A DNA stretch of 64,000 nt from GCA-2748575 sp965222725 (GCA_965222725.1 OZ244969.1:3968001-4032000); one strand, 5' to 3'. Shown: positions 49,604-58,823, counted from the first letter of the stretch. The notes: generated by a model not told the origin, from the sequence alone. Made by a program: numbers and translations.

Positions 49604-50677
49604 ATGAGCAATACGGATACCAGCAATCAGCCAGACAACCAAAACGGAAATGACAATCAGCCTCAGCGTGTTGCCTATGTCACCGGGAGCACCGGGTTTC
49701 TTGGTATCAATATTGTTGAACAGCTTGTTCAGGACGGCTGGAAAGTGCTGGCGCTGCGTCGCAGCACGTCGCGCACCAGTGATCTGGACCGTTTTGATGT
49801 GGTTCAGGTGGAAGGCGACGTTACTGATTTCGACTCGTTGCTGAACACCATGCCCGAGGGCGTGGACGCGGTGTTTCATGGTGCAGCGGATACCAGCACC
49901 TGGTCAGTGAATAACGCACGCCAGATGCGAATCAATGTGGATGGCACTCGCAACGTCGTTCATGCCGCTCTGAAGAAGGGAGCAGGGCGGCTGATTCATA
50001 CATCTTCTATCGGCGCTTTCGGTAAACTTGATGGGGTAACGCTGACTGAAACCACGCCATCCAATGCCATGGAAAGCGGCATCAACTATTATCAAAGCAA
50101 ATATCTGGCGGAGCAGGCGGTGCGTGAAGGCATTGCTCAAGGCCTGGATGCCGTGATCATGAACCCGGCGCAGATTGTTGGCCCCTACGATTACAATTAT
50201 ACGCCGCTGATTATTAACAGCCTGCTAACCGGGCAAATGAAAGGTGTACCAAGAGGCAACAGTGTTTGTGGACATGTGCGGGATTATGCCCGCGCGCATA
50301 TAACGGCCTATGAAAAAGGCCGTTGTGGAGAGAACTATCTTTTGGGTGGCGTGCACTCCAGTTTTCAGGATATGTTTAATGCTGTAGGCACTATCGTGGG
50401 TGTTAAAACCCCAACCTGGAAACTGCCGGCAGGGCTATTGAGCGTTCTGGCGGTCATTATGGAGCGGGTTTCCTACCTGACCAGAAAGGAGCCGCTGCTG
50501 ACCCCGGAAAAAGTCCTGCTGATGAACCACCGCATTGGTGTGGACTCCAGCAAGGCGGAGCGGGAACTGGGTTTCTCTACCTGCAGCCTGGATGAAATGT
50601 TCCGCGATGCCTATGTCTGGGCCCTGGCTAACGGCTTGTTGGTGGCCTCTGCACCGGCCAGCCCCGCCAGCAGCTGA
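49604..50677 (+). CDS. Extended SDR (3-beta-HSD/dihydroflavonol reductase-like)
   Basis: 357 residues. A hydrophilic Asn/Gln/Asp-rich N-terminus (about 1-22) precedes the NAD motif YVTGSTGFLGINIV; HTSSIGAFGK, YYQSKYLAEQAV (Tyr-xxx-Lys) and NPAQIVGPYDYNYTPLI follow. The C-terminal part LTPEKVLLMNHRIGVDSSKAERELGF is typical of 3-beta-HSD and hopanoid-associated epimerase-like proteins. It follows the NSDHL-like gene by 48 bp and probably oxidises or reduces a 3-hydroxyl/keto position of the sterol; a sugar epimerase role cannot be excluded. AAGGAA precedes the ATG. Confidence 0.85.
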   Translation: MSNTDTSNQPDNQNGNDNQPQRVAYVTGSTGFLGINIVEQLVQDGWKVLALRRSTSRTSDLDRFDVVQVEGDVTDFDSLLNTMPEGVDAVFHGAADTSTWSVNNARQMRINVDGTRNVVHAALKKGAGRLIHTSSIGAFGKLDGVTLTETTPSNAMESGINYYQSKYLAEQAVREGIAQGLDAVIMNPAQIVGPYDYNYTPLIINSLLTGQMKGVPRGNSVCGHVRDYARAHITAYEKGRCGENYLLGGVHSSFQDMFNAVGTIVGVKTPTWKLPAGLLSVLAVIMERVSYLTRKEPLLTPEKVLLMNHRIGVDSSKAERELGFSTCSLDEMFRDAYVWALANGLLVASAPASPASS

Positions 50678-50706
50678 TCTGTACAAACCCCTGTCAAATC
50701 GAAGCA

Positions 50707-50751
50707 AAAACCGGCAATCCGGCTGGAAATCACCTGGATTCTGCCGGTTTT
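50707..50751 (+). terminator. Terminator after the sterol-processing operon
   Basis: AAAACCGGCA pairs with TGCCGGTTTT, extended by ATCC/GGAT pairing with one bulged base, before TTTTCC. Confidence 0.75.
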
Positions 50752-50835
50752 CCTTGTTGCGAAAGCCCCTGTCTGATATATAAACGATCTGTTACTAACG
50801 CAATCAAAACAATAGCTTAGGTGTGGTTTTAAGCA

Positions 50836-52092
50836 ATGAGCGAAGCGCCCAAATCTCTCGATCCTTCCAAAATCTATGTTTCTGACTTCTTCAAGCTGGA
50901 ATCAGCCGGCGGCATCCTGCTATTTATGGCGGCCGTCCTGGCAATGATCTGTGCCAACACACCGCTCAGCGTTTACTATGATCTGCTGCTGTCCACGCCT
51001 GTGGAAGTAAGGGTAGGTGCACTGGAAATTGCAAAACCACTGCTGCTGTGGATTAACGATGGTCTGATGGCTGTTTTCTTTTTTCTGGTCGGGCTGGAAC
51101 TTAAACGGGAGCTGATAGAGGGTGAGCTGTCGGACAAGCGTAATATTGTATTACCTGGTGTTGGCGCTATAGGCGGTATGGCCGTTCCCGCCATGATCTA
51201 TATTTACTTTAACCATAACGATCCGGTTGCCATGGGGGGCTGGGCAATTCCCGCCGCTACGGATATTGCCTTTGCGTTGGGTGCGCTGACCCTGCTGGGT
51301 TCACGGGTACCTACCTCCATTAAAATATTCCTGACTTCACTGGCCATATTCGACGACATCGGCGCTATTATCATTATTGCGATTTTCTACACCGACAAGA
51401 TTTCCTTTCTTGCGCTGGTGGTGGTTGCCTTCTGTATACCCTTTCTGGCGTATTTCAACTGGCGAAATATCGAATCCAAGAGTGTTTATATTCTGATTGG
51501 TCTGATTATGTGGGTAGCAACCCTGAAATCCGGTGTGCACGCCACGCTGGCAGGGGTAGTGCTTGCCATGTTTATTCCCATGCGTTCCAAATCCAATCCG
51601 GATGTGTCACCGCTGAAATCCCTGGAGCATGATCTTCATTCCGTTGTCGCCTTTTTTATTCTGCCGGTGTTTGCGTTTGCCAATGCGGGTCTGAGCCTGC
51701 AAGGTGTAGGTATGGAACAACTCAGGCACGGCGTACCCCTGGGGATTGCTCTGGGTCTGTTTGTGGGTAAACAGGTTGGCATATTCGGGTTATGCTGGCT
51801 GGTGATCAAGATGGGGCTGGCCAAGTTGCCTCAAGGGGTTTCCTGGTTAAGTCTTTATGGGGTGTCTGCTCTCTGCGGTATCGGTTTTACCATGAGTCTG
51901 TTTATCGGTTCACTGGCCTTTGAAGATGCCAGTCACCAGCTGTTTGATGAGCGTCTCGGTATTGTACTGGGCTCGCTGGCATCGGGTATTTTCGGATTCC
52001 TGGTACTGAGCCGAAGTTTGAGTAAATCATCCATGGCCAGGTATGAGCGCAAGCAACAGAAAAAAGGAAGCAATAATGAGGAACCGGTTTAG
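50836..52092 (+). CDS. nhaA: NhaA Na+/H+ antiporter
   Basis: 418 residues, about 12 transmembrane helices. The family motif AATDIAFALGALTLLGSRVP with the transport aspartate, followed by FDDIGAIIIIAIFY containing the Asp-Asp pair (Asp163/164 of E. coli NhaA), is intact. SLYGVSALCGIGFTMSLFIG is the second helix-kink region. Exports sodium in exchange for protons, consistent with a marine or saline habitat. It is monocistronic with a terminator after it and no evident link to steroid genes. Confidence 0.95.
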   Translation: MSEAPKSLDPSKIYVSDFFKLESAGGILLFMAAVLAMICANTPLSVYYDLLLSTPVEVRVGALEIAKPLLLWINDGLMAVFFFLVGLELKRELIEGELSDKRNIVLPGVGAIGGMAVPAMIYIYFNHNDPVAMGGWAIPAATDIAFALGALTLLGSRVPTSIKIFLTSLAIFDDIGAIIIIAIFYTDKISFLALVVVAFCIPFLAYFNWRNIESKSVYILIGLIMWVATLKSGVHATLAGVVLAMFIPMRSKSNPDVSPLKSLEHDLHSVVAFFILPVFAFANAGLSLQGVGMEQLRHGVPLGIALGLFVGKQVGIFGLCWLVIKMGLAKLPQGVSWLSLYGVSALCGIGFTMSLFIGSLAFEDASHQLFDERLGIVLGSLASGIFGFLVLSRSLSKSSMARYERKQQKKGSNNEEPV

Positions 52093-52109
52093 CTAAACTG
52101 GCTCCCGGC

Positions 52110-52149
52110 AATAAAAAGCCCGCAGAGTAAAATCCGCGGGCTTTTTATT
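52110..52149. terminator. Bidirectional terminator between nhaA and DUF445 genes
   Basis: AATAAAAAGCCCGC pairs with GCGGGCTTTTTATT across a 12-base loop. Confidence 0.95.
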
Positions 52150-52173
52150 TTCACGAAGCAGGCTGTTGCTGCG

Positions 52174-53385
52174 TTAAAGTGACATACCAAATAAAAACAC
52201 CAGCTGAGCCCAGCCTACCAGGCCGCCGATCACTGCACCCAGCGCCACCAGCTGCCATTCGTCCGCTTCAAAGGCTGGTCGCAACATCCCTTCAAACTGT
52301 TCCGGTGTCAGCTCGGTCATTTTCTCTCGCAGGGTGGCGTTAATGTCCATGGCTTCCTCTGTGTATGCCTGGATATGTTTTACCGCTTCAGGAATGTTTT
52401 CCATGATGCGGTCTACGGCCATGTTCTTTATTTCCAGATAACGTTTGGTGCCAATACTGAAAGTCACCAGAGGTTTGGTAAAGCCGACATATTCATCCAT
52501 CTGGCGTTTAACATTTTTCTGAACCAGCTCAAAAAGACGGTCAGAAGAGGGGCCTTTCAGGATGGCGTTGATAATGTTTTCAGAATTAATGATTTCACCG
52601 GCGATCAGAATGCCGAAATCGGTAGCTACTTCGTCCTGGCGTTTGATGAAGAGGCCCTGGATTGAAAAAGGCCCTATCTTGACCGGATGCTTTGGCGAAA
52701 AAATCATATTGATGGCCAGCCAGTTGGTGATGGTGCCCACCAGTACTCCGCACAACGGGAGTATCCAGGCTTCCTGATAAAAGAACCAGACGCCCATCTG
52801 AATACAGCCAAACAGGAAACCAAACCAGAGGCCGGAGTTCTGCACAAAGGCAAATTCCTTGTAGCCGATTTCCTGAAACAGCCTGACCAGCATGGCGCGA
52901 TCGCGAACAAAGGCATCCATCACCATGCCTTTAAGATCAAACAGGTTGTTAATGTTGTTCTTGATCTCCTCCATCATCTGTGCAACCACCTCGGGCGCAT
53001 CGTCCCGGGCTTTGCGGTAGATACGGTCCTTGATTTTAATGGGTACGGATTCCCAGAGTTTGGGGGACTGGATACTCATAACCTGATCGGTAATCTGCTG
53101 AATCATATTCAGCATGACCGGTTCCAGATGCTCCGCAATTTTGGCTGAGTTAATGCGGCCGAAGATATCTTCCACACTGATCAGGTTCTGGGTCATCAGT
53201 TCAACCTGAATGCCGGCAATATGGGGAGCCCGGCGCGGCACTACACCCTGCCACCCCAGATAGGGCGGTTTGATTCCCCAAAACTGAATGGGGTAGCACA
53301 TCATTTTGATGCACACCCAGTTGGTGCCATAGCCAACCAGCGCACTGATGATGGGGATGGATAAAAACAGCCAGATATCATCCAT
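52174..53385 (-). CDS. DUF445-family membrane protein
   Basis: 403 residues. N-terminal helix IPIISALVGYGTNWVCIKMM with the DUF445 'GYxTNxxAI/CIKMMF' signature, a long helical region (about 60-170), a second membrane region near 185-225 (CGVLVGTITNWLAINMIFSP), and a C-terminal helix. The family (YheB/YjiN-like) is uncharacterised; members are thought to be inner-membrane proteins with coiled-coil cytoplasmic parts. The repeated TNW.AI.MIF motif at both membrane regions suggests an internal duplication. Ribosome site is weak. Confidence 0.88.
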   Translation of the reverse strand: MDDIWLFLSIPIISALVGYGTNWVCIKMMCYPIQFWGIKPPYLGWQGVVPRRAPHIAGIQVELMTQNLISVEDIFGRINSAKIAEHLEPVMLNMIQQITDQVMSIQSPKLWESVPIKIKDRIYRKARDDAPEVVAQMMEEIKNNINNLFDLKGMVMDAFVRDRAMLVRLFQEIGYKEFAFVQNSGLWFGFLFGCIQMGVWFFYQEAWILPLCGVLVGTITNWLAINMIFSPKHPVKIGPFSIQGLFIKRQDEVATDFGILIAGEIINSENIINAILKGPSSDRLFELVQKNVKRQMDEYVGFTKPLVTFSIGTKRYLEIKNMAVDRIMENIPEAVKHIQAYTEEAMDINATLREKMTELTPEQFEGMLRPAFEADEWQLVALGAVIGGLVGWAQLVFLFGMSL

Positions 53386-53468
53386 AATACAGACTCGAAT
53401 AAAAGGTGGTTAACAGGGTGATTAGTAGAAGGTTAGCATAGTACGTAAATACAGGGGCCGGGGCGACT

Positions 53469-54512
53469 TTAATGCTGGTCACGGTACTGGGTGGGCGTAC
53501 AGCCCAGCCAGCGCTTGAACGCCCGGGTAAAGTTGCTGGTATCCGAAAAGCCCAGCAGGTAGGTAATTTCGCTTACCGATGTATGCTGATTCTCAATGTA
53601 CTTCAGCGCCAGATCCCGGCGGGTCTGGTCCAGAATATCCTGATAGCTGGTGTTCAGTGCTTCCAGCTTGCTTTGCAGGCTGCGTGCGCTGATATTCAGT
53701 TTGCCGGCAATGTAGTCCTTGCTGCAGGCGCCTGCTGGAAGCTGCTTGATAATGTGGCTGCGCACCAGATTGATCAGGTTGGATTTTTCTATTTTTGCCA
53801 GGTAATCCATTACCACTTTGTCGTTTATCAGTGCCAGTTCGTTGTTGGCACCGGGCAGCGGGGTGATCACCTGATCACGGTCAAAGTAAAGCGCCCACTC
53901 ATGGTGATCAAAGCTTATATCGCAATGAAAGTAGTCCAGGAACAGTTGCTGAAACTCTTGCGGCAGCGCAGGGCGGGGCAGCGTCATTCGTATAGGGTTA
54001 AAAGTAGGCTTGTATATCTGCCGCATAAATTTGACCAGCGCCGCTGTCCAGCCATCCTGGGTTTCGTGGGACAGGTTCGGCACCAGCAGCTCTATGCGCA
54101 GCTTTACATAATCCGGGTGCTCTTCAATATGGTGGCGGCAGTTATCGCTGGCTATCCGAAAAAAACGCACCAGCCGCTCAAAATAGTCCTGCAGGGTGCT
54201 GCTGGCAAAAAGTGAATAACCCAGCGCATGAAAGGTGGTGGGGTGAATAAACTCGTGCATGCTCAGTCCGAAACATGGGTTGCCGGTGGCCACCACGCTT
54301 AACGCAAAGAGTTCATTCATTTTGGCGGTGGGGACCCGCATATAGGGATTCACTGCCAGCTTGTATTCCACCCCGGCTTTGCGAAATATCGCCTGGCTGT
54401 CCACTCCCGCATGCTCCAGGGTCTGGGCAATCACCACCGCCCAGCTGTGCATGGCCGTCGGCTCCTGAAGTTCGCCATTCGGCAAGTCCTGAATCGGCGC
54501 TTGAATGGTCAT
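53469..54512 (-). CDS. AraC-family transcriptional regulator
   Basis: 347 residues. Arabinose_bd-type N-terminal domain (about 20-210) and C-terminal HTH_18 from about 245: KDYIAGKLNISARSLQSKLEAL and TSVSEITYLLGFSDTSNFTRAFKRWLG followed by TPTQYR. It is related to the regulator at 46590. It is transcribed divergently from the acyl-CoA dehydrogenase-carboxylase operon with 349 bp between, so it is the best candidate for controlling that operon. GGAG precedes the ATG. Confidence 0.92.
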   Translation of the reverse strand: MTIQAPIQDLPNGELQEPTAMHSWAVVIAQTLEHAGVDSQAIFRKAGVEYKLAVNPYMRVPTAKMNELFALSVVATGNPCFGLSMHEFIHPTTFHALGYSLFASSTLQDYFERLVRFFRIASDNCRHHIEEHPDYVKLRIELLVPNLSHETQDGWTAALVKFMRQIYKPTFNPIRMTLPRPALPQEFQQLFLDYFHCDISFDHHEWALYFDRDQVITPLPGANNELALINDKVVMDYLAKIEKSNLINLVRSHIIKQLPAGACSKDYIAGKLNISARSLQSKLEALNTSYQDILDQTRRDLALKYIENQHTSVSEITYLLGFSDTSNFTRAFKRWLGCTPTQYRDQH

Positions 54513-54861
54513 GGGGTGGTTCTCCTAACATCCTGGTTTTACAGGGTTTTATGCGCCCTGCAGTGGTTGTGTGCTGCTTGGTTTTTGGGCATCCCTGAAC
54601 TGGCAAACAAGGTATTGGATTGCCCAGGTCCTGTCCTAGTCCACTTGGACGATGGGGTTGATACCTGCAGGTAACATAATCAGGGAAAGCGTAAACCATG
54701 CTGAAAATGGCCTTTAGCGGAGGGCTTTGCAGACGGGAATTCAGATTGCTCGAAAAGCCGGTCGATTTGCTCGAATTGACCTGTCGGGAAAAAAGTTGCC
54801 CGGTATGCTTTGGCGGAAATCACTGCAAATTGCATTAACGATAATAAAAGAGACACGTCCT
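54513..54861. other. 349-bp divergent regulatory region
   Basis: No ORF of its own. It holds an inverted repeat GTCCACTTGGAC at 54639-54650 (GTCCA-N2-TGGAC), a candidate operator for the adjacent AraC-family regulator. A weak TGCA-rich patch (TGCAAATTGCATTAACGAT) at 54824-54842 resembles a degenerate box A but lacks the 11-bp phase. The promoter of the carboxylase operon should lie here. Confidence 0.4.
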
Positions 54862-56028
54862 ATGAATTTCGACCTAACCCAAGATCAGATCAACCTCCAG
54901 GAAACGGTACGGGACTGGGCACAGTCAGAGCTGGCTCCCATTGCCTATGAGCTGGACAAAGAAGGCAAATTTCCCACCGAGCTTTATCTGAAAATGAACC
55001 GCGACATTGGCGTGGCGTCCATTCCGTTTAAAGAAGAGCACGGTGGCTTGGGTCTGGGTACAGTAGAAATGTCTCTGGCGATTGAAGAGCTGGCCCGCGC
55101 AGATCAGACCTTTGCACTGACGACTATGGTGGCCGTGGCGACCGGTTTGACCCTGCAGGCATTTGGCAGCGACGAACAAAAGAAAGTGTATTTGCCTGAT
55201 ATCGTGGCAGGCAAAGCCGTCGGTTCCATCGCAGGTACAGAGCCACAGGCGGGTTCCTGGACAGCCGGCTTCACTACCCGTGCAAAACGCACCGACGATG
55301 GCAAGTGGTCCATCAGCGGTGAAAAAGCTTTCATCACCAATAGCGGCACGGATATCACTTCTTACAATCTGGTGGCAGCGATTACCACTCCGCCGGATGC
55401 TGAGCGTTCCAAAATGTCTCTGTTCCTCGTGCCTCAGGGAACTCCCGGTGTGGAAATTGGAAAATCCTATGACAAACTGGGCTGGCGTTCATCGGACACT
55501 CACCCCATCTATCTCGACAATGCGATCTTGGGTGACGAAGCCATTGTGGGTAACGAAGGCGACGGTCGTTACATAGTGCACAAAACCTATCAGTTTGCCC
55601 GTTGTTATCTGTCGGCCTGTGCTCTTGGATTGTCTCAGGCCTGTCTGGATCATTCCATTGCCTATGCCCAGGATCGCAAAGCCTTTGGTACTACCCTGGG
55701 CGGACTGCAAATGGTGCAGAAAATGATTGCCGATATGGCCGTGAAGGTGGAAACCTCCCGGTTGCTGGCCCGTCAGGCCGCTGCCAAAGCAGACGCAGGA
55801 ACAGCCAGCCTGAAAGAATTGGCCATGGCCAAATACTACTGCTGTGAAACTTCATCAGAAGTGGCAGATCTGGCGGTACAGGTTCACGGTGGCTTCGGTT
55901 TTATGAACGACTGCCCCGTGTCACGTTACCTGCGCGATACCCGTATCACCCGCATCGGCGACGGTTCCAGCCAGATTCAGACCATGATCATCGCCCGCGA
56001 AATGGGCCTTGATGTTGATTTCACCTGA
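54862..56028 (+). CDS. Acyl-CoA dehydrogenase
   Basis: 388 residues from ATG 54862 (the frame runs open to 54727, but MNFDLTQDQINLQETVRDWA is the usual family N-terminus). SIAGTEPQAGSWTAGFTTR and GEKAFITNSG carry flavin/substrate contacts, DRKAFGTTLGGLQMVQKMIADM the typical helix, and HGGFGFMNDCPVSRYLRD the C-terminal block. Where MCAD has the catalytic Glu (IYEGTSQIQ), this protein has IGDGSSQIQ, an Asp in that place, and no Glu at the IVD position. Activity may therefore be altered. First gene of the operon that ends with the carboxylase genes. Confidence 0.9.
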   Translation: MNFDLTQDQINLQETVRDWAQSELAPIAYELDKEGKFPTELYLKMNRDIGVASIPFKEEHGGLGLGTVEMSLAIEELARADQTFALTTMVAVATGLTLQAFGSDEQKKVYLPDIVAGKAVGSIAGTEPQAGSWTAGFTTRAKRTDDGKWSISGEKAFITNSGTDITSYNLVAAITTPPDAERSKMSLFLVPQGTPGVEIGKSYDKLGWRSSDTHPIYLDNAILGDEAIVGNEGDGRYIVHKTYQFARCYLSACALGLSQACLDHSIAYAQDRKAFGTTLGGLQMVQKMIADMAVKVETSRLLARQAAAKADAGTASLKELAMAKYYCCETSSEVADLAVQVHGGFGFMNDCPVSRYLRDTRITRIGDGSSQIQTMIIAREMGLDVDFT

Positions 56029-56037
56029 TCCGCCATT

Positions 56038-57141
56038 ATGAGCCGGCTGAATCAGTTTTTAACGGGTATCAAGGTGGTGGATTTAAGCCGCCACCTTCCC
56101 GGGCCGCTGACCTCGCTGTCCATGGCAGAAATGGGCGCACAGGTTATCAAGGTAGAGCCACCCGGCGGCGAGGAAATGCGTTTCATCGGTCCCCGGGGGC
56201 CCCATGGCCGCTCGGCTTATTTTGATGCGGTTAACGGCAACAAATCCGGTGTGCAGTTAAATCTCAAGGACACCGCCGACCGGGAACAGTTTCTGGCATT
56301 GCTCAGCGATGCTGATGTATTGCTGGAGTCCTTTCGTCCCGGTGTTCTCGCCAAACTGGATCTTTCCATTGATTTTTTGCGGGAGCAGTTTCCGGCACTC
56401 ATTATCTGCTCGCTTAACGGTTATGGCAGTAACAGCCCCCTGGCCGACGCCGTTGGTCACGACCTGAATTATCTGGCCATGAATGGTGTGCTGGAAGGAA
56501 CAGGCACCGAACAGGATGCCGTTGCCCCCTGGCCACCTCTCGCAGATTGCTCTGCCGGGTTATACGGTTTAAGCACGGTGCTGGCTGCGGTGATAGAACG
56601 CTTTCGCACCGGCAAAGGCTGCCATGTGGAAGTTGCCCTGGCGGATTCCGTGATGCCTTTAATGGCGTTTCCGCTGGCGGACCTGGGCCTGACCGGCACC
56701 GGTACTCCAAGGGCAAAATCCCTGCTGAATGGTGGTGCAGCCCGTTACCGCACCTATAAAACCCGGGATGGCAAATCCATTGCCCTGGGAGCGGTGGAAC
56801 CCAAATTCTGGCGGAATTTCTGTATGGCCGTCGGAAGGGAAGACTGGATAAAACGGATTGATGATCCGTTACCGCAAACAGCATTGCAGGAAGAGGTTGC
56901 TGCCCTGTTTTCCTCGTTGACGCTGGTAGAGTGCAACAGGATGCTGGCAGCGGTGGATTGCTGCTACAACGATGTATTACCACTGCAGGATGCGGTTAAC
57001 ACACCACACCTGCAGGCCAGAAAACTGGTGATAAAAAATCCGGAAGGCGAATACCAGGCGCTTTATCCGGCCTATGTGGACGGGGAAGCACCGCTTCCCA
57101 GAAAAGGATTTGCAGAACAAGAATCTGAACTTTCAGAATAA
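56038..57141 (+). CDS. CaiB/BaiF family protein, alpha-methylacyl-CoA racemase (AMACR)-like
   Basis: 367 residues. GIKVVDLSRHLPGPLTSLSMAEMGAQVIKVEPPGGE is the family N-terminus (residues 10-45), and AVGHDLNYLAMNGVLEGTG contains the His and neighbourhood of the AMACR active site, with the Asp of PLADCSAGLYG placed as in AMACR. AMACR epimerises 2-methylacyl-CoAs, needed because acyl-CoA dehydrogenases accept one epimer of the C25 methyl in sterol side chains. A CoA-transferase role is the alternative. It starts 9 bp after the dehydrogenase stop. Confidence 0.85.
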   Translation: MSRLNQFLTGIKVVDLSRHLPGPLTSLSMAEMGAQVIKVEPPGGEEMRFIGPRGPHGRSAYFDAVNGNKSGVQLNLKDTADREQFLALLSDADVLLESFRPGVLAKLDLSIDFLREQFPALIICSLNGYGSNSPLADAVGHDLNYLAMNGVLEGTGTEQDAVAPWPPLADCSAGLYGLSTVLAAVIERFRTGKGCHVEVALADSVMPLMAFPLADLGLTGTGTPRAKSLLNGGAARYRTYKTRDGKSIALGAVEPKFWRNFCMAVGREDWIKRIDDPLPQTALQEEVAALFSSLTLVECNRMLAAVDCCYNDVLPLQDAVNTPHLQARKLVIKNPEGEYQALYPAYVDGEAPLPRKGFAEQESELSE

Positions 57142-57208
57142 TCACAACCAAATAATCAAAACCATAAGAAATAACGGCGCCAATATTAAAACAGAAGAGG
57201 GACTTGCT

Positions 57209-58747
57209 ATGAACATCCGCGACCTGATGAGACGATCCGCTCAATTTCACGCAGACCGGCCTGCGATTATTGCCGGTGATGTACGTCTGACGTTTAAAGA
57301 GGCCTGGGAGCGCGGTACGCGCATGGCAAACCTGCTGCTCTCCATGGGCCTGAAGCCCGGCGACAAGGTGGCTTCACTGGAAGATAACACCATTGAAGCG
57401 GTGGACTTTTTCCTGGGTGCAGCCATTGCCAATATCGTGCGTGTACCTTTGTATGCCCGCAACGCCCGCAAAAGCCATCAGTACATGATGGAACATACCG
57501 GCTGCAAGGCCGTGGTGGTGGACGATCACTACGCCGATCAACTGGAAGGCATGAATAACGATATAGAGTGCCTTGAGCATATTATCGTGCGTACCAAAGA
57601 TGGTTACGAAGACTGGCTTGCCAGCTTCCCCACAGATGACCCCAATGTGGACGTGGATGGCGACGATCTGTACGTGATCCGTCATACCGGAGGCACGACA
57701 GGCAACCCCAAAGGTGTCAGCTTTACCCATCGTGCCTGGCTGGATATCGGCCGTAACTGGTTCTTTACCATGCCTTCGGTTGAAGTGGGTGATGTCTGTA
57801 TGCACATTGCACCTATTTCCCATGCTTCCGGTTACCAGTTTGTACCGGTGTGGTTACAGGGCGGCGTGAATCTGGTGGTTCAGAAATACCAGCCCGGCCC
57901 GGTTGTGGAACAGATGGAGAAAGAGAAAGTCGGCTACGTGTTCATGGCCCCCACCATGGTACAGGACATCATGCAGGTTGAAGGCATTGCCGATAAGGAC
58001 TGGTCTGCATTGAAAGTTCTGCTGATCGGTGCTGCTCCCATTACCGAAGCGAATGTGAAAAAAGCCTACAAATTATTCGGGGATTCCATGTGTCAGCTTT
58101 ACGGCCAAACCGAAGGCGTGCCTGCCACAATGACCATGGCCAAAGACTGGGTGCGTGATGATATCGAAGGTTCCAAACCCATGCGTTCCCTGGGCAAGAT
58201 CCATCCGTTTTGTGGTGTTCAGATCCGTGATCCCGACACCAACGAACTGAAAGGTCCTGGCGAAGAAGGGGAAATCTGTATTCAGGTAGACGGGCAAATG
58301 ACCGGTTACTGGAAAAACCCGGAGTCCACTGCCAAAACCCTGATTGATGGCTGGGTGCACACCAGCGATATGGGTTATGTGGATAAGAACGGTTACCTGT
58401 ACATGCTGGACCGCAAGGACGACATGATTATTTCCGGTGGCTACAACATATGGCCCACCGAACTGGAAAACGCCATAGCCACCAATCCCAAAGTGATTGA
58501 AGTGGTCGCATTCCCGGTTCCCCATGAACGTTTTGGTCAGGCTCCCCACGTTATCGTGGTGGTCAAGAACGAGAATGATGTTTCTGAAGAAGAGATCATC
58601 AAACTCTGCGCCGACGAACTGGGCTCCTACAAGAAACCCGCTTCCGTAGAAGTGCGCACGGAATCACTGCCCAGAACTCCGGTTGGTAAAATCAGTCGCA
58701 AAATGATCCGCACCCCATACTGGGAAAACGCCGGTCGCGACAAATAA
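57209..58747 (+). CDS. AMP-binding acyl-CoA ligase
   Basis: 512 residues from ATG 57209 (AGAAGAGGG upstream). HTGGTTGNPKGVSFTHRAW near 168-186, LYGQTEGVPATM, GWVHTSDMGYVDKNGYLYMLDRK and RTPVGKISRKMIR with the catalytic lysine show a complete ANL ligase. It is expected to make the CoA thioester that enters the racemase, dehydrogenase and carboxylase steps encoded around it. A hairpin lies between it and the carboxylase beta gene. Confidence 0.92.
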   Translation: MNIRDLMRRSAQFHADRPAIIAGDVRLTFKEAWERGTRMANLLLSMGLKPGDKVASLEDNTIEAVDFFLGAAIANIVRVPLYARNARKSHQYMMEHTGCKAVVVDDHYADQLEGMNNDIECLEHIIVRTKDGYEDWLASFPTDDPNVDVDGDDLYVIRHTGGTTGNPKGVSFTHRAWLDIGRNWFFTMPSVEVGDVCMHIAPISHASGYQFVPVWLQGGVNLVVQKYQPGPVVEQMEKEKVGYVFMAPTMVQDIMQVEGIADKDWSALKVLLIGAAPITEANVKKAYKLFGDSMCQLYGQTEGVPATMTMAKDWVRDDIEGSKPMRSLGKIHPFCGVQIRDPDTNELKGPGEEGEICIQVDGQMTGYWKNPESTAKTLIDGWVHTSDMGYVDKNGYLYMLDRKDDMIISGGYNIWPTELENAIATNPKVIEVVAFPVPHERFGQAPHVIVVVKNENDVSEEEIIKLCADELGSYKKPASVEVRTESLPRTPVGKISRKMIRTPYWENAGRDK

Positions 58748-58766
58748 TATCAACCCTTCCCACAAT

Positions 58767-58801
58767 AACGGAGCAGCCCGGACATCGCGGGTTGCTCCGT
58801 T
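58767..58801 (+). terminator. Hairpin between the acyl-CoA ligase and carboxylase beta genes
   Basis: AACGGAGCA pairs with TGCTCCGTT, with CCCG/CGGG inner pairing. The T run is short, so it may act as a partial terminator or processing site within the operon. Confidence 0.5.
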
Positions 58802-58823
58802 CCCTTAATATTTGAGTTGTTGT

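Noticed and set aside
48908..49879. 323-codon antisense frame over the NSDHL-like gene
   Set aside because: Shadow frame spanning the end of one conserved gene and the start of the next; no motif or start signal.
39204..50677. The locus as a sterol biosynthesis cluster
   Set aside because: No squalene epoxidase, oxidosqualene cyclase or delta14/delta24 reductase is seen in the window and the surrounding genes are catabolic. It cannot be excluded without the rest of the genome.
54824..54842. Sixth box A copy upstream of the carboxylase operon
   Set aside because: TGCAAATTGCATTAACGAT has two TGCA elements only 7 bp apart and no matching right half, so it does not fit the 11-bp phase.
57074..57208. 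Longer N-terminus of the acyl-CoA ligase
   Set aside because: The extra 45 residues overlap the preceding gene and are low complexity (Asn/Lys/Gln-rich); ATG 57209 has a good ribosome site and begins at the family's usual position.
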